The translations under genes were made by a program, and so were the position numbers. From Phycisphaeraceae bacterium (GTDB lineage Bacteria; Planctomycetota; Phycisphaerae; Phycisphaerales; Phycisphaeraceae), in contig JANQFR010000018.1 in the NCBI GenBank assembly GCA_028277745.1, forward strand, positions 1-64,000: a DNA stretch of 64,000 nt, given 5' to 3'. Position 1 is the first letter of the stretch. Each line of letters starts with the position of its first letter. The notes under the pieces were generated by a model. That model had not been told where the DNA came from and did not search any database. It saw nothing but the letters and a program-made list of their open reading frames with translations. This document shows, piece after piece, positions 15,504 through 23,135 of this stretch.

Positions 15504-17824
15504 GCCGCCCCCTTCCGGTCGGCGTCCGAGTCGCGCAGCGGCTCATCGTGACGCAGGTGACGCACCGTGTTGAGGATCCGCTGGGTCCAGGTGCGGCGTT
15601 CGGCGGCCTTGGCGTGGCTCATGACCCGCGCCAGCCAGGTCTCCAGCAGCAGCAGCGCCATCGCGGCGCACAAGAGCGGCCAGCCCAGGGGCGTGCCCGC
15701 GTCGGCGCGGGACAGGACCGCCGCGGGCTGGTCCGCCTCCAGGACCTCCCACGGGCCCAGCCCGTCCAGCCAGGCCGCGAGCCGGGCCGCGTCGGCGGTC
15801 TGGGTGTCGCCCGCGTCGGCGTCCACGTTCACCGCGAGGCGCAGCCCCGGCGACTCGGCGGCGCCGTACACGCCCGGCTCCTCGATCGGCTCCTGCACGC
15901 CCACGCTCAGCGCCCCGCCCGACCCCCCGTCCGCCCAGCCGGGCGCGAGGACCCGGGTCAACAGCGACACGCCCTCCCACGCCCGGCCCAGCCGCGGCCG
16001 ATGGCCCGCCAGCGACTCGCCCGCCTCCCGGCCCGGGGCCGAGCCGAGCAGGCTCCGCAGCGACTCGTGCAGCAGCGGGACGAACAGCGGCTTGGTCATC
16101 AGGTTCGTCCAGGTCGCGTCCAATGCCGTGCCCAGCAGCAGCGCCGCGCCGTCTTCAACATAGGTGGCCGCCAGCAGCACGCCGCCGTCGGCCACGCCCT
16201 CCAGCCGCAGCCACGCCGCGTCCGGCACGCTCGCGATCGGCAGCCGCCGGACCACGCGCACCGGGCGCAGCAGGTCCGCCCAGTCCGCCGCCAGCACCGC
16301 CAGCGCCTCGGGGGGCGGCGCCTCGGCGTCGAGGGACCACGCCGGCTCGTCGACGCCCGGCTCCAGCACGTCCATCCCCACGCGCCACGACACCCCCAGG
16401 GCGCCGACCATCGCCCGGGTCCAGGTCGCGGTCGTCTCGACCGCCGGGGCGAACACCCACACCAGCCCGCCGGCGCGCACGAACGCGCCCAGGTCGGCCC
16501 ACGCCGTGTCCGGCAGCAGGTCGGGGCGGACGATCATCACCGCGTCCAGCTCCGCCAGGGCCCGGGCGCTCACGTCGGCGGGCAGCATCCGGCTGACGCG
16601 CATGGCACCGTTGGCGCCCGCCTCCGCGCCCGGCTGCAGGGCCAGCCGGAGCCAGCCCCCGGCGTTGAGCCCCCCGCCCGTCGCGGCGCCAGCCGACTCA
16701 TCCACCACCCCGACCCGAAGCCGGCTGCGGACCGAGACCACCGCGGTGCGCTCGTTGTCCGCCGCCAGCGCGTCGTCGCCCTCGAGCCGGGCGCGTAGGA
16801 GCAGGGTCCGCCCCTCTTCGCCGCCGACGACCCCGTCGAACGCGACCGGCACGTCCAGGTTCACGCTGGCGACCGACTGCCCCGCGCCGAGGCGCGGCCG
16901 ACGGGTCGCGGTCGCCAGCGTCTTGCCCGCGGCGTCGAGCACCGCGACCTCGACCGCCGCCGCGCGCTCGTCCGACGCCCCGCCGAACCGCCGCAGCCGC
17001 ACCTGCACGGGGATCGTCGCCGACGCATCGTCCTGCGCAAGCACCATCCGCCGGCGGGGGGCGACCGACTCGATCTGCACGTTGTCGCTCGACGTCGCGG
17101 GCCGCACCGCCAGCACCCGCGCCCGCTCACCCAGGCCGGCGAGGGCGTCGTCCATCGGCTCGTCGAGGTAGGGCGCCGAGCGGGGGAAGTCGCTCAGCAG
17201 AACCACCACGCCGTCGCCGGGCGACACGCGGTCGCGGTCGAGGCTTGCGCGGACCGCCTCGAGGGCCGCGGGCAGCGTGCTGGGGCCGTAGCCGGGCCGC
17301 ATGCGGTCCAGGGCCTGGAGGACCTGATCGCGGTCGAGCCGTGGGCCGGTGAGCGCGGCCGCGTCGGGCCGGGCGCCACGATAGAGGGTCACGGTGTCGC
17401 CCGCGTCCAGGGCCTCGATCACGGATCGGGCGGTGGCCTTGAGCCGGTCGAACCGGCTCTGCCCGTCGGCGTCGTCGGCGCGGCTGGAGAGGCTGTCGTC
17501 CAGCACGAGGTGGACCGACCGGCCGGCGCCCGGGCCGAGCCCGCCGGTGATCGCGCCCCGCACGATCGGCCCGGCCAAGGCCAGGCCCAGCACCGCCACG
17601 AGCAGGCACCGCACCAGCAGCAGCAGCCACTGCTCGAACCGCAGCCGCTGCTTGTGCCGGCGGTACGCCTCGAGCAGGAACCGCATCGCCCCCCACGCCT
17701 CGCGCTTCCGCCGCAGCCGGCTCAGCAGGTGGATCGCGATCGGGATCGACACCGCCGCCGCCCCCGCCGCCGCCAGCCACGGCGCGGTGAACAACGAAGC
17801 GACCTGGGCGAGCAGGAGCGTCAT
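15500..17824 (-). CDS. BatA-like membrane protein with VWA domain
   Basis: 774 aa from the ATG at 17824. The reading frame stays open 31 codons further into the family 1 hairpin, but the BatA N-terminal double-transmembrane motif (L-F-x-x-P-W-L-A-A-A-G-A-A-A-V-S-I-P-I, then L-L-S-R-L-R-R-K-R) starts right after this Met, so 17824 is preferred. A second helix (L-L-L-L-V-R-C-L-L-V-A-V-L-G-L-A-L) precedes a VWA-like domain with D-D-S-L-S-S as degenerate MIDAS. The long remainder is a beta-rich and GATase-like region ending in a TM helix (L-L-C-A-A-M-A-L-L-L-L-E-T-W-L). Belongs to the MoxR/DUF58 operon; overlaps the next gene by 4 bases. Confidence 0.85.
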   Translation of the reverse strand: MTLLLAQVASLFTAPWLAAAGAAAVSIPIAIHLLSRLRRKREAWGAMRFLLEAYRRHKQRLRFEQWLLLLVRCLLVAVLGLALAGPIVRGAITGGLGPGAGRSVHLVLDDSLSSRADDADGQSRFDRLKATARSVIEALDAGDTVTLYRGARPDAAALTGPRLDRDQVLQALDRMRPGYGPSTLPAALEAVRASLDRDRVSPGDGVVVLLSDFPRSAPYLDEPMDDALAGLGERARVLAVRPATSSDNVQIESVAPRRRMVLAQDDASATIPVQVRLRRFGGASDERAAAVEVAVLDAAGKTLATATRRPRLGAGQSVASVNLDVPVAFDGVVGGEEGRTLLLRARLEGDDALAADNERTAVVSVRSRLRVGVVDESAGAATGGGLNAGGWLRLALQPGAEAGANGAMRVSRMLPADVSARALAELDAVMIVRPDLLPDTAWADLGAFVRAGGLVWVFAPAVETTATWTRAMVGALGVSWRVGMDVLEPGVDEPAWSLDAEAPPPEALAVLAADWADLLRPVRVVRRLPIASVPDAAWLRLEGVADGGVLLAATYVEDGAALLLGTALDATWTNLMTKPLFVPLLHESLRSLLGSAPGREAGESLAGHRPRLGRAWEGVSLLTRVLAPGWADGGSGGALSVGVQEPIEEPGVYGAAESPGLRLAVNVDADAGDTQTADAARLAAWLDGLGPWEVLEADQPAAVLSRADAGTPLGWPLLCAAMALLLLETWLARVMSHAKAAERRTWTQRILNTVRHLRHDEPLRDSDADRKGAA

Positions 17825-17834
17825 GGGCGAGGAA

Positions 17835-17932
17835 GATGGCAGATGTGAGATGGCAGATGGCAGATGGAAAAGCAGTGGAGCGTCCCGCTGCCCTTCCTTC
17901 CATCTGCCATCTGCCATCTACCATCTGCCATA
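17835..17932. repeat. Family 1 large hairpin, copy b
   Basis: About 98 bases filling the gap between the DUF58 stop and the BatA-like start. Two arms of tandem GGCAGAT units, about 34 bases each, pair around the core GCAGTGGAGCGTCCCGCTGC. The core is the reverse complement of that in copy c, so the two copies are inverted around the DUF58 gene. Confidence 0.85.
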
Positions 17933-17937
17933 AAAAA

Positions 17938-18906
17938 TCATCCTTTCGCGATACCGGCGGCGCGCTGGGCCATGAAGTGGCTCAGGGGCGGGCCGAGGGG
18001 CTCGGCGGTGTTGACCAGCAGGTAATCAAAACGGTACTTGCGCGTGATCTGTTCGATCGCCCCAAGGTGCTGCTGAAGCGCGGCGAGGTACCCGCTGCGC
18101 AGCGCGGCCGGGTCGAGCTGGAGCCGGCCCTCGGCCTCCATGCCGATGAACTCCGAGGGCGAGCGGAACGGGAAGGTCAGCTCCGCGGGGTCGAGCACCT
18201 GCAGCACGATCAGGTCGTGTCGGCGGAAGTGCAGCCGGGCCAGGCCCCGCTCCAGGGCGGCCGGGTCGTCGAACAGATCGGAGATGAGCACGATCAGCGA
18301 CCGCTGATTGAGCTTGGCGACCACCGCGTCGAACACCGCGGCCAAGTCGGTGCGGTGGGGCACGTTCTCGGCGGAGTGGGCCAAGCCCTGGGCGGCCTGG
18401 CTCGGGTCGCTCAGCTCGGCCGTGCTCAGGGCCTCGACCAAGGTGCGCCAGTGGCCCTGGCGGTTGCTCAGGCGGGTGGCTTGGCGGAGCTGGTCGTCGA
18501 ACAGCGACAGGGAGACGCGGTCCTGCTGCTTGATCGCGAGGTACCCCATCGCCGCGGCGAGGCAGGCGGCGTGGTCGAACTTGCGCCAGCCGTTGCTCGC
18601 GTACGCCATCGAGCCGGACAGGTCGACGAGGACGGCCAGGTCGAGGTTGGTTTCTTTCTGGTACTGCTTGAGGTAGAGCTTGTCGGTCTTGCCGTAGACC
18701 TTCCAGTCAAGGAACCGGGTGTCGTCGCCGGGGGCGTACTGGCGGTGTTGGGCGAACTCGACGCTGACGCCCTGCATGGGCGAGCGGTGCATGCCCTGCA
18801 TGAGCCCCTCGACGATCATGCGGGCGCGCAGGTCGATGCCGGCGAGCGTCGCGAGCGTCTGCGGGTCGAGGTAGTCCGTGGTGGTGGGCGACGTGGGGTG
18901 GGCGAT
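17938..18906 (-). CDS. DUF58 domain protein (probable non-canonical start)
   Basis: DUF58 protein with the family block Y-A-P-G-D-D-T-R-F-L-D-W-K-V-Y-G-K-T-D and a VWA-like V-L-V-D-L-S-G-S-M. The first ordinary start is the ATG at 18819 (293 aa), but the frame continues upstream without ATG, GTG or TTG. The extension encodes D-Y-L-D-P-Q-T-L-A-T-L-A-G-I-D-L-R-A-R, which is the usual DUF58 N-terminus. An AGGAG Shine-Dalgarno (18921-18917) sits 10 bases before ATC at 18906, so I extend to that codon (322 aa). The frame is closed by TGA at 18927. AUC initiation, or loss of the original start when the neighbouring repeat inserted, are both possible. In MoxR operons DUF58 proteins work with the ATPase and membrane VWA proteins. 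Confidence 0.8.
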   Translation of the reverse strand: MAHPTSPTTTDYLDPQTLATLAGIDLRARMIVEGLMQGMHRSPMQGVSVEFAQHRQYAPGDDTRFLDWKVYGKTDKLYLKQYQKETNLDLAVLVDLSGSMAYASNGWRKFDHAACLAAAMGYLAIKQQDRVSLSLFDDQLRQATRLSNRQGHWRTLVEALSTAELSDPSQAAQGLAHSAENVPHRTDLAAVFDAVVAKLNQRSLIVLISDLFDDPAALERGLARLHFRRHDLIVLQVLDPAELTFPFRSPSEFIGMEAEGRLQLDPAALRSGYLAALQQHLGAIEQITRKYRFDYLLVNTAEPLGPPLSHFMAQRAAGIAKG

Positions 18907-18940
18907 AGCCGATAGGCTCCTGATTCAACGAGGGGGGCCT

Positions 18941-19050
18941 GATGGCAGATGGATGATGGCAGATGGCAGATGGAAAGAGGCGCAGCGGGACGCTCCACTG
19001 CTTCTCCATCTGCCATCTGCCATCTCACATCTGCCATTCATCATCTGCCA
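18941..19050. repeat. Family 1 large hairpin, copy c
   Basis: About 110 bases abutting the moxR stop codon. GGCAGAT-unit arms flank the core GCAGCGGGACGCTCCACTGC, the reverse complement of the core in copy b. It lies 20 bases from the Shine-Dalgarno of the DUF58 gene. Confidence 0.85.
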
Positions 19051-20100
19051 TTACCTTAAGACGGCTTCCGCCTGCCGGTCGGCGGCGGCGTCGGGCTGGA
19101 TGGTCTTGAGCAGGTCGTCGATGATGTCGTCGGTGCTCACGCCGTCGGCCTCGGCGCTGAAGTTGGGGATCAGCCGGTGACGCAGCACCGGCGGCGCGAC
19201 CGCGGCGATGTCCTCGGGGGTGACGTGCGTGCGGCGGTTCATCAACGCGCGGGCCTTGGCGGCGAGGATCAGGTTCTGGCTGGCGCGGGGGCCCGCGCCC
19301 CAGTTGAGGTACCGCTGGATGAACTCGGGACGGGCGTCCGCCTCGCCCCGCTCGGGCGGACGCGTCGCCCGCACCAGGCGCAGGGCGTACCGCGTCACGT
19401 GCTCGGCCACGGGCACGTCGCGCACCATGTCCTGGATCTGCATCACCTGCTCAGCGCTGACCACCGGGTCGAGCGTGATCCGCGTACGCGTGGTCGTGCG
19501 GTTGATGATCTCCAGCTCGTCGGCCTCGGTCGGGTAGCCGACGCGGATCATGAACATGAACCGGTCGAGCTGGGCCTCGGGCAGGGGGTAGGTGCCCTCC
19601 TGCTCGATGGGGTTCTGGGTCGCAAGGACGAAGAAGGGCTGGGGCAGCGCGTGCCGCATCCCGCCGGCGGTGACGTGGTGCTCCTGCATGGCCTCGAGCA
19701 GGGCCGCCTGGGTCTTGGGGGGCGTGCGGTTGATCTCGTCGGCGAGCAGGACGTTGGCGAAGACCGGGCCCTTGACGAACCGCAGGGCGCGTTGGCCGGT
19801 GGACTTGTTCTCCTCGATGACCTCGGTGCCGGTGATGTCGGAGGGCATGAGGTCGGGGGTGAACTGGATGCGGTTGAACTGGAGCGACAGGGCCTTCGCG
19901 ACGGAGGAGACCAGCAGGGTCTTGGCCAGGCCCGGCACGCCGATGAGCAGGGCGTGGCCGCGGGTGAAGAGGGCGATGAAGACCTGCTCGATAACCTGTT
20001 CCTGGCCCACCACGGCCTTGCCGACCTGCTCGCGGAGGTCGGCGGTGGCCTGCTGGATGTGTTCGATGAGCTGCTCGGGGTCGTGGCCGGCGTCGGACAT
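19051..20100 (-). CDS. MoxR family AAA+ ATPase
   Basis: 349 aa from the ATG at 20100, preceded by AAGGAG at good spacing; a longer frame upstream is not needed. Walker A G-V-P-G-L-A-K-T at 54-61, Walker B V-L-L-A-D-E-I-N-R at 117-125, sensor 1 V-L-A-T-Q-N-P-I-E-Q-E-G-T, and the arginine-rich P-E-A-Q-L-D-R-F-M-F segment. All AAA+ elements of MoxR are intact. First gene of the operon that continues with DUF58, BatA-like and VWA genes. MoxR ATPases are chaperone-like, inserting metal or activating VWA-containing partners. A TATACT box on the minus strand at 20162-20157 could be its -10, with a poor -35. Confidence 0.93.
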   Translation of the reverse strand: MSDAGHDPEQLIEHIQQATADLREQVGKAVVGQEQVIEQVFIALFTRGHALLIGVPGLAKTLLVSSVAKALSLQFNRIQFTPDLMPSDITGTEVIEENKSTGQRALRFVKGPVFANVLLADEINRTPPKTQAALLEAMQEHHVTAGGMRHALPQPFFVLATQNPIEQEGTYPLPEAQLDRFMFMIRVGYPTEADELEIINRTTTRTRITLDPVVSAEQVMQIQDMVRDVPVAEHVTRYALRLVRATRPPERGEADARPEFIQRYLNWGAGPRASQNLILAAKARALMNRRTHVTPEDIAAVAPPVLRHRLIPNFSAEADGVSTDDIIDDLLKTIQPDAAADRQAEAVLR

Positions 20101-20190
20101 ACAAGCTCCTTCGTGCTGCCGCGGGGGACGAGGGCGAGGGGGGGCGGGCACGGTGAAGTATACCGGTCAGCGGGGGTCGCCCGCAGGGGG

Positions 20191-20222
20191 ATGGCGGATG
20201 TGAGATGGCAGATGGCGGATGG
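20191..20222. repeat. Family 1 repeat, half copy d
   Basis: ATGGCGGATGTGAGATGGCA and GATGGCGGATGG: one arm of the family 1 hairpin, directly joined to a family 2 element. It lies in the moxR/mutM divergent gap. Confidence 0.7.
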
Positions 20223-20223
20223 A

Positions 20224-20278
20224 CTTAGCCGGGCCGCTACGCGGCCCTGGACCAGGCGGGCGTAGCCCGCCGGCTAGG
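20224..20278. repeat. Family 2 two-hairpin repeat, copy b
   Basis: 55 bases with the same two inner hairpins as copies at 10053 and 21426. It sits just upstream of mutM; copy c sits on the far side of mutM and the putative origin, in the same orientation. Confidence 0.85.
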
Positions 20279-20296
20279 GCGGATAAGATGCCTGCT

Positions 20297-21121
20297 ATGC
20301 CCGAGTTGCCCGAGGTGGAGCAGGTGAGGCGGACGCTGAGGTCGGCGGTGGTCGGCCGGCGGGTGGTCCGGGCGTCGGTCAGGCGGGCGGACGTCGTGCA
20401 CGGGGCGGGGCCGGGCGACCTGCTGGACGGGCGGACGGTGGCCGACGTGCAGCGGCGGGGCAAGCAGCTCGCGCTGGTGGGCGACGACGGGCGGTGCGTG
20501 TGCATCCACCTGGGCATGAGCGGCCAGCTGCGGCACGTGACCAACGGGGCGGCCGAGCCCCGGCACACGCATGTGATCTGGACCTTGGGCGGGGGCGGCC
20601 GGGTGTGGTTCACCGATCCGCGCCGGTTCGGCGGGGTGTGGGCGTTTGAGCACACCAACGCCCTCCACCGCGAGCGGTGGGATGTCTTGGGGCCTGATGC
20701 GATGCGGATCACCCCGGCGGTGCTGTGGCGGTCTCTACAGCGGACCCGTCGGGCCCTGAAGGCCGCCCTGCTGGATCAGGGCGTGGTCGCGGGGCTGGGC
20801 AACATCTACGTGGACGAGCTGCTGTTCCGCGCCCGGCTGCACCCGCTGACGGCGGCCTGTGCAGTGGAGCGGGACGCGGTCGGCCGGCTGGTGCCGATGA
20901 TGCGCCGCCTGCTGGCCCGGGCGATCGCGGCGGGCGGGTCGACCCTGCGGGACTACGTGGACGCCACTGGGGAGGCAGGCGGGTTCCAACGCCAGCACCG
21001 GGTCTACGGCCGATCCGGCCAGCCCTGCCGTCGGTGCGGCGAACCCCTCGAAAGCCATGTGGCGGCCGGCCGGACCACGGTCTGTTGCCCGGCCTGTCAG
21101 CCCCTGAAGCTTTCGGGGTAG
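20297..21121 (+). CDS. mutM: Formamidopyrimidine-DNA glycosylase
   Basis: 274 aa, normal Fpg length. The start at 20297 is fixed by the chemistry: the mature enzyme needs Pro2 as nucleophile, and the sequence reads M-P-E-L-P-E-V-E-Q. Glu3 is also present, Lys56 sits in R-R-G-K-Q-L, and a C-terminal zinc finger C-x2-C...C-x2-C (C-R-R-C-G and C-C-P-A-C) is intact. It removes oxidised purines such as 8-oxoguanine and cleaves the backbone by beta,delta-elimination. The in-frame ATG three codons upstream would bury the catalytic Pro and is rejected. Convergent with dnaA. Confidence 0.95.
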   Translation: MPELPEVEQVRRTLRSAVVGRRVVRASVRRADVVHGAGPGDLLDGRTVADVQRRGKQLALVGDDGRCVCIHLGMSGQLRHVTNGAAEPRHTHVIWTLGGGGRVWFTDPRRFGGVWAFEHTNALHRERWDVLGPDAMRITPAVLWRSLQRTRRALKAALLDQGVVAGLGNIYVDELLFRARLHPLTAACAVERDAVGRLVPMMRRLLARAIAAGGSTLRDYVDATGEAGGFQRQHRVYGRSGQPCRRCGEPLESHVAAGRTTVCCPACQPLKLSG

Positions 21122-21164
21122 AGAAAGAGAGATTCTTCTTCCCTCTTCATCGTATTCCTGGCGC

Positions 21165-21390
21165 TTTGTGGGAAACCCTGTACACTGATCTGTAAACAAT
21201 TGTAAATAATGAATTAAGATCTCAAAATCACGGTGTGGAAAACCTGTCAATGAGGCAGGCACCCGGTATCGGGGACGCATCGTTTGCCTGGATGAACCCG
21301 GTTCTGTGGAGTTTTCCGCACCCGCCGATCATCGGTGGGTGAGGCTTTCATCGTTGGAGGTGATAGGAAATTCACGGGTTATGCACAGGG
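21165..21390. other. Candidate replication origin (oriC)
   Basis: An AT-rich stretch (21181-21230, with TGTAAACAATTGTAAATAAT) in an otherwise GC-rich window is surrounded by DnaA-box-like 9-mers. These are TGTGGGAAA (21167), TGTGGAAAA (21234), TGTGGAGTT (21305), TTTTCCGCA (21312) and TTATGCACA (21379); the last fits TTATNCACA exactly. It lies 113 bases from the 3' end of dnaA. All genes left of it run minus and most to the right run plus, as expected at a leading-strand switch. The 381-base gap 21122-21502 holds nothing else except a family 2 repeat. Confidence 0.6.
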
Positions 21391-21425
21391 TGGTAGACAA
21401 GGGGGCATGATGCGTCGCAGGTTGG

Positions 21426-21480
21426 CTTAGCCGGGCCGCTACGCGGCCCTGGTCCAGGCGGGCGTAGCCCGCCGGCTAAA
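21426..21480. repeat. Family 2 two-hairpin repeat, copy c
   Basis: Third near-identical 55-base copy (CTTAGCCGGGCCGC...GCCGGCTAA), between the origin candidate and the dnaA stop. Confidence 0.85.
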
Positions 21481-21502
21481 GCGATCGATCAAAAGGAAAG
21501 GC

Positions 21503-22921
21503 TCATCCGGTCTCGTCGCCGGGGGAAGTCGGGGTGATCTGGCTGTCGAGCTGGTCGAGCTGGCGGGCGAAGGCGGCGTCGACCGCGGCCCGCTCGTCGG
21601 TGGTGCGGATCGAGTGCATGACCGTGGTGTGGTCGCGCCCGCCGAAGTACCCGCCGATCTCCTCCAGGCTGAACCGCGTTCGCTTGCGCGCCAGCCACAT
21701 GCAGACCTGCCGCGGCTCGGTGACCGACTTGTGCCGCCGGCGGGACTGGAGGTCCTGGAGCTTCACGTTGTAGTAGCGGGTCACCACGTCGATGATGTTC
21801 TGCAGCGTGACCTGGTTCACCCGGGGCGGCTCGATGTCCTCGCCCATGGCCTCGTGGGCGAGCTTGAGGTCGATCGGGCGCTGCTGGAGGGCGGCGTAGC
21901 CTTGGACCGTGGTGATCGCGCCCTCCAGCTCGCGGGCGTTGGAATCGACCTTGGAGGCGAGGTAGTCGATCACGTCGGAGCCGGCCTCCACGCCGCGGAG
22001 CTTGGCCTTGGCCTTGAGGATGGCGACGCGGGTCTCGAAGCCGGGTTTCTGGACGGGGGTGACCAGGCCCCACTTGAACCGCGAGACCAGCCGCTCCTCG
22101 AGGTGGGGGATCTCCGTCGGCGCCGCGTCGGAGCTGAGCACGATCTGGCGGTTGGACTGGTAAAGCTCGTTGAACGTGTGGAAGAACTCCTCCTGTGAGC
22201 GGTCCTTGTTGGCCAGGAAGTGGATGTCGTCGATCACGAGGACGTCGACGTGGCGGTAGCGGTGGCGGAACTCGTTCATCTGGCCCCGGCTGACGCACTC
22301 GATGAACTGGTTCATAAACGCGTCGCAGGAGACGTAGAGGATGTTGGTTAAGGGGTTGTCGGAGAGGATCTTCTGGCAGACGGCCTGGAGGAGGTGGGTC
22401 TTGCCCAGGCCCACCCCGCCGTGGATGAACAGCGGGTTGTAGGCCACGCCCGGCTGGTTGGCGACCGCAACGGAGGCGGCGTGGGCCATCTGGTTGTTGG
22501 GGCCGGTGATGAAGTTGTCGAACGAGTAGTCGGGGCTGAGGACCATCTGGTCGGCGTCGAAGTCCAGCGGTTCGTGGCTGGACGCCGGGGCGGGCGCCGC
22601 GGATGGCGCGGGCTCGGCGTGGATGAACGCCGGCTCCTCGGGCGCGGCGGTGTTGACCGCCGCGGGCGCTGCCGCCGGCCGATCGACGAACTTCACCGCG
22701 ACGAGCTGGCCGGTCACCGACTGGGCGGCCTCGACGAACTGATCGAGACACCGCTTCTGAAGATAGTTCTGTTGCACCGCGTTGGCGGTCTTGATCTGCA
22801 GCAGGCCCGAGTCGAGGTCGACCGGCTCGAGCTGCTCGAACCACTGCCGGCAGATCGGGGCGTGGCGTTCACGCAAATAACCCATCATGTCGCGCCATAG
22901 CGCGGTATTCAGCTTCGACAT
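21503..22921 (-). CDS. dnaA: Chromosomal replication initiator protein DnaA
   Basis: 472 aa, full length. Domain I (1-80, W-x-x-M-M-G-Y-L and Y-L-Q-K-R), a Pro/Ala-rich linker (82-116), AAA+ domain III with Walker A G-G-V-G-L-G-K-T-H (168-176) and Walker B V-L-V-I-D-D-I-H-F-L, and domain IV with the DnaA signature G-G-R-D-H-T-T-V-M-H-S near residue 430. It melts the origin after binding DnaA boxes. No dnaN or recF follows; the gene stands alone, as often in planctomycetes. The ATG at 22921 has no strong Shine-Dalgarno. Confidence 0.97.
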   Translation of the reverse strand: MSKLNTALWRDMMGYLRERHAPICRQWFEQLEPVDLDSGLLQIKTANAVQQNYLQKRCLDQFVEAAQSVTGQLVAVKFVDRPAAAPAAVNTAAPEEPAFIHAEPAPSAAPAPASSHEPLDFDADQMVLSPDYSFDNFITGPNNQMAHAASVAVANQPGVAYNPLFIHGGVGLGKTHLLQAVCQKILSDNPLTNILYVSCDAFMNQFIECVSRGQMNEFRHRYRHVDVLVIDDIHFLANKDRSQEEFFHTFNELYQSNRQIVLSSDAAPTEIPHLEERLVSRFKWGLVTPVQKPGFETRVAILKAKAKLRGVEAGSDVIDYLASKVDSNARELEGAITTVQGYAALQQRPIDLKLAHEAMGEDIEPPRVNQVTLQNIIDVVTRYYNVKLQDLQSRRRHKSVTEPRQVCMWLARKRTRFSLEEIGGYFGGRDHTTVMHSIRTTDERAAVDAAFARQLDQLDSQITPTSPGDETG

Positions 22922-23135
22922 CTCGGCCGGCTCTAAAGCAATTCGCGTTACGTGACGGCGGCGTGCGTGACAGGGCCCACCAAGGCGTTTGCTCGACGCG
23001 TGCGGCGTCGCCGTCTGGGTTCAACCACAACCGTACGGTCCGCCGCCTTCACTGTCAACGTCTTTCAAGCAAGGTATTGTGCTTGACAACACACCCCGAT
23101 TGACGATAAGCGATCCTGTATTCACTGGTTGAATC

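Noticed and set aside
17824-17917. N-terminal extension of the BatA-like protein through the family 1 hairpin
   Set aside because: The conserved BatA N-terminus begins at the Met of 17824; the extension is only repeat sequence.
20219-20296. Upstream starts for MutM
   Set aside because: Catalysis needs the Pro after the initiator Met, which fixes the start at 20297.
22922-23135. Promoter pair in the dnaA/nucleotidyltransferase gap
   Set aside because: A TTGACA at 23083 is present but no -10 at suitable spacing for the plus gene, and none clear for dnaA.
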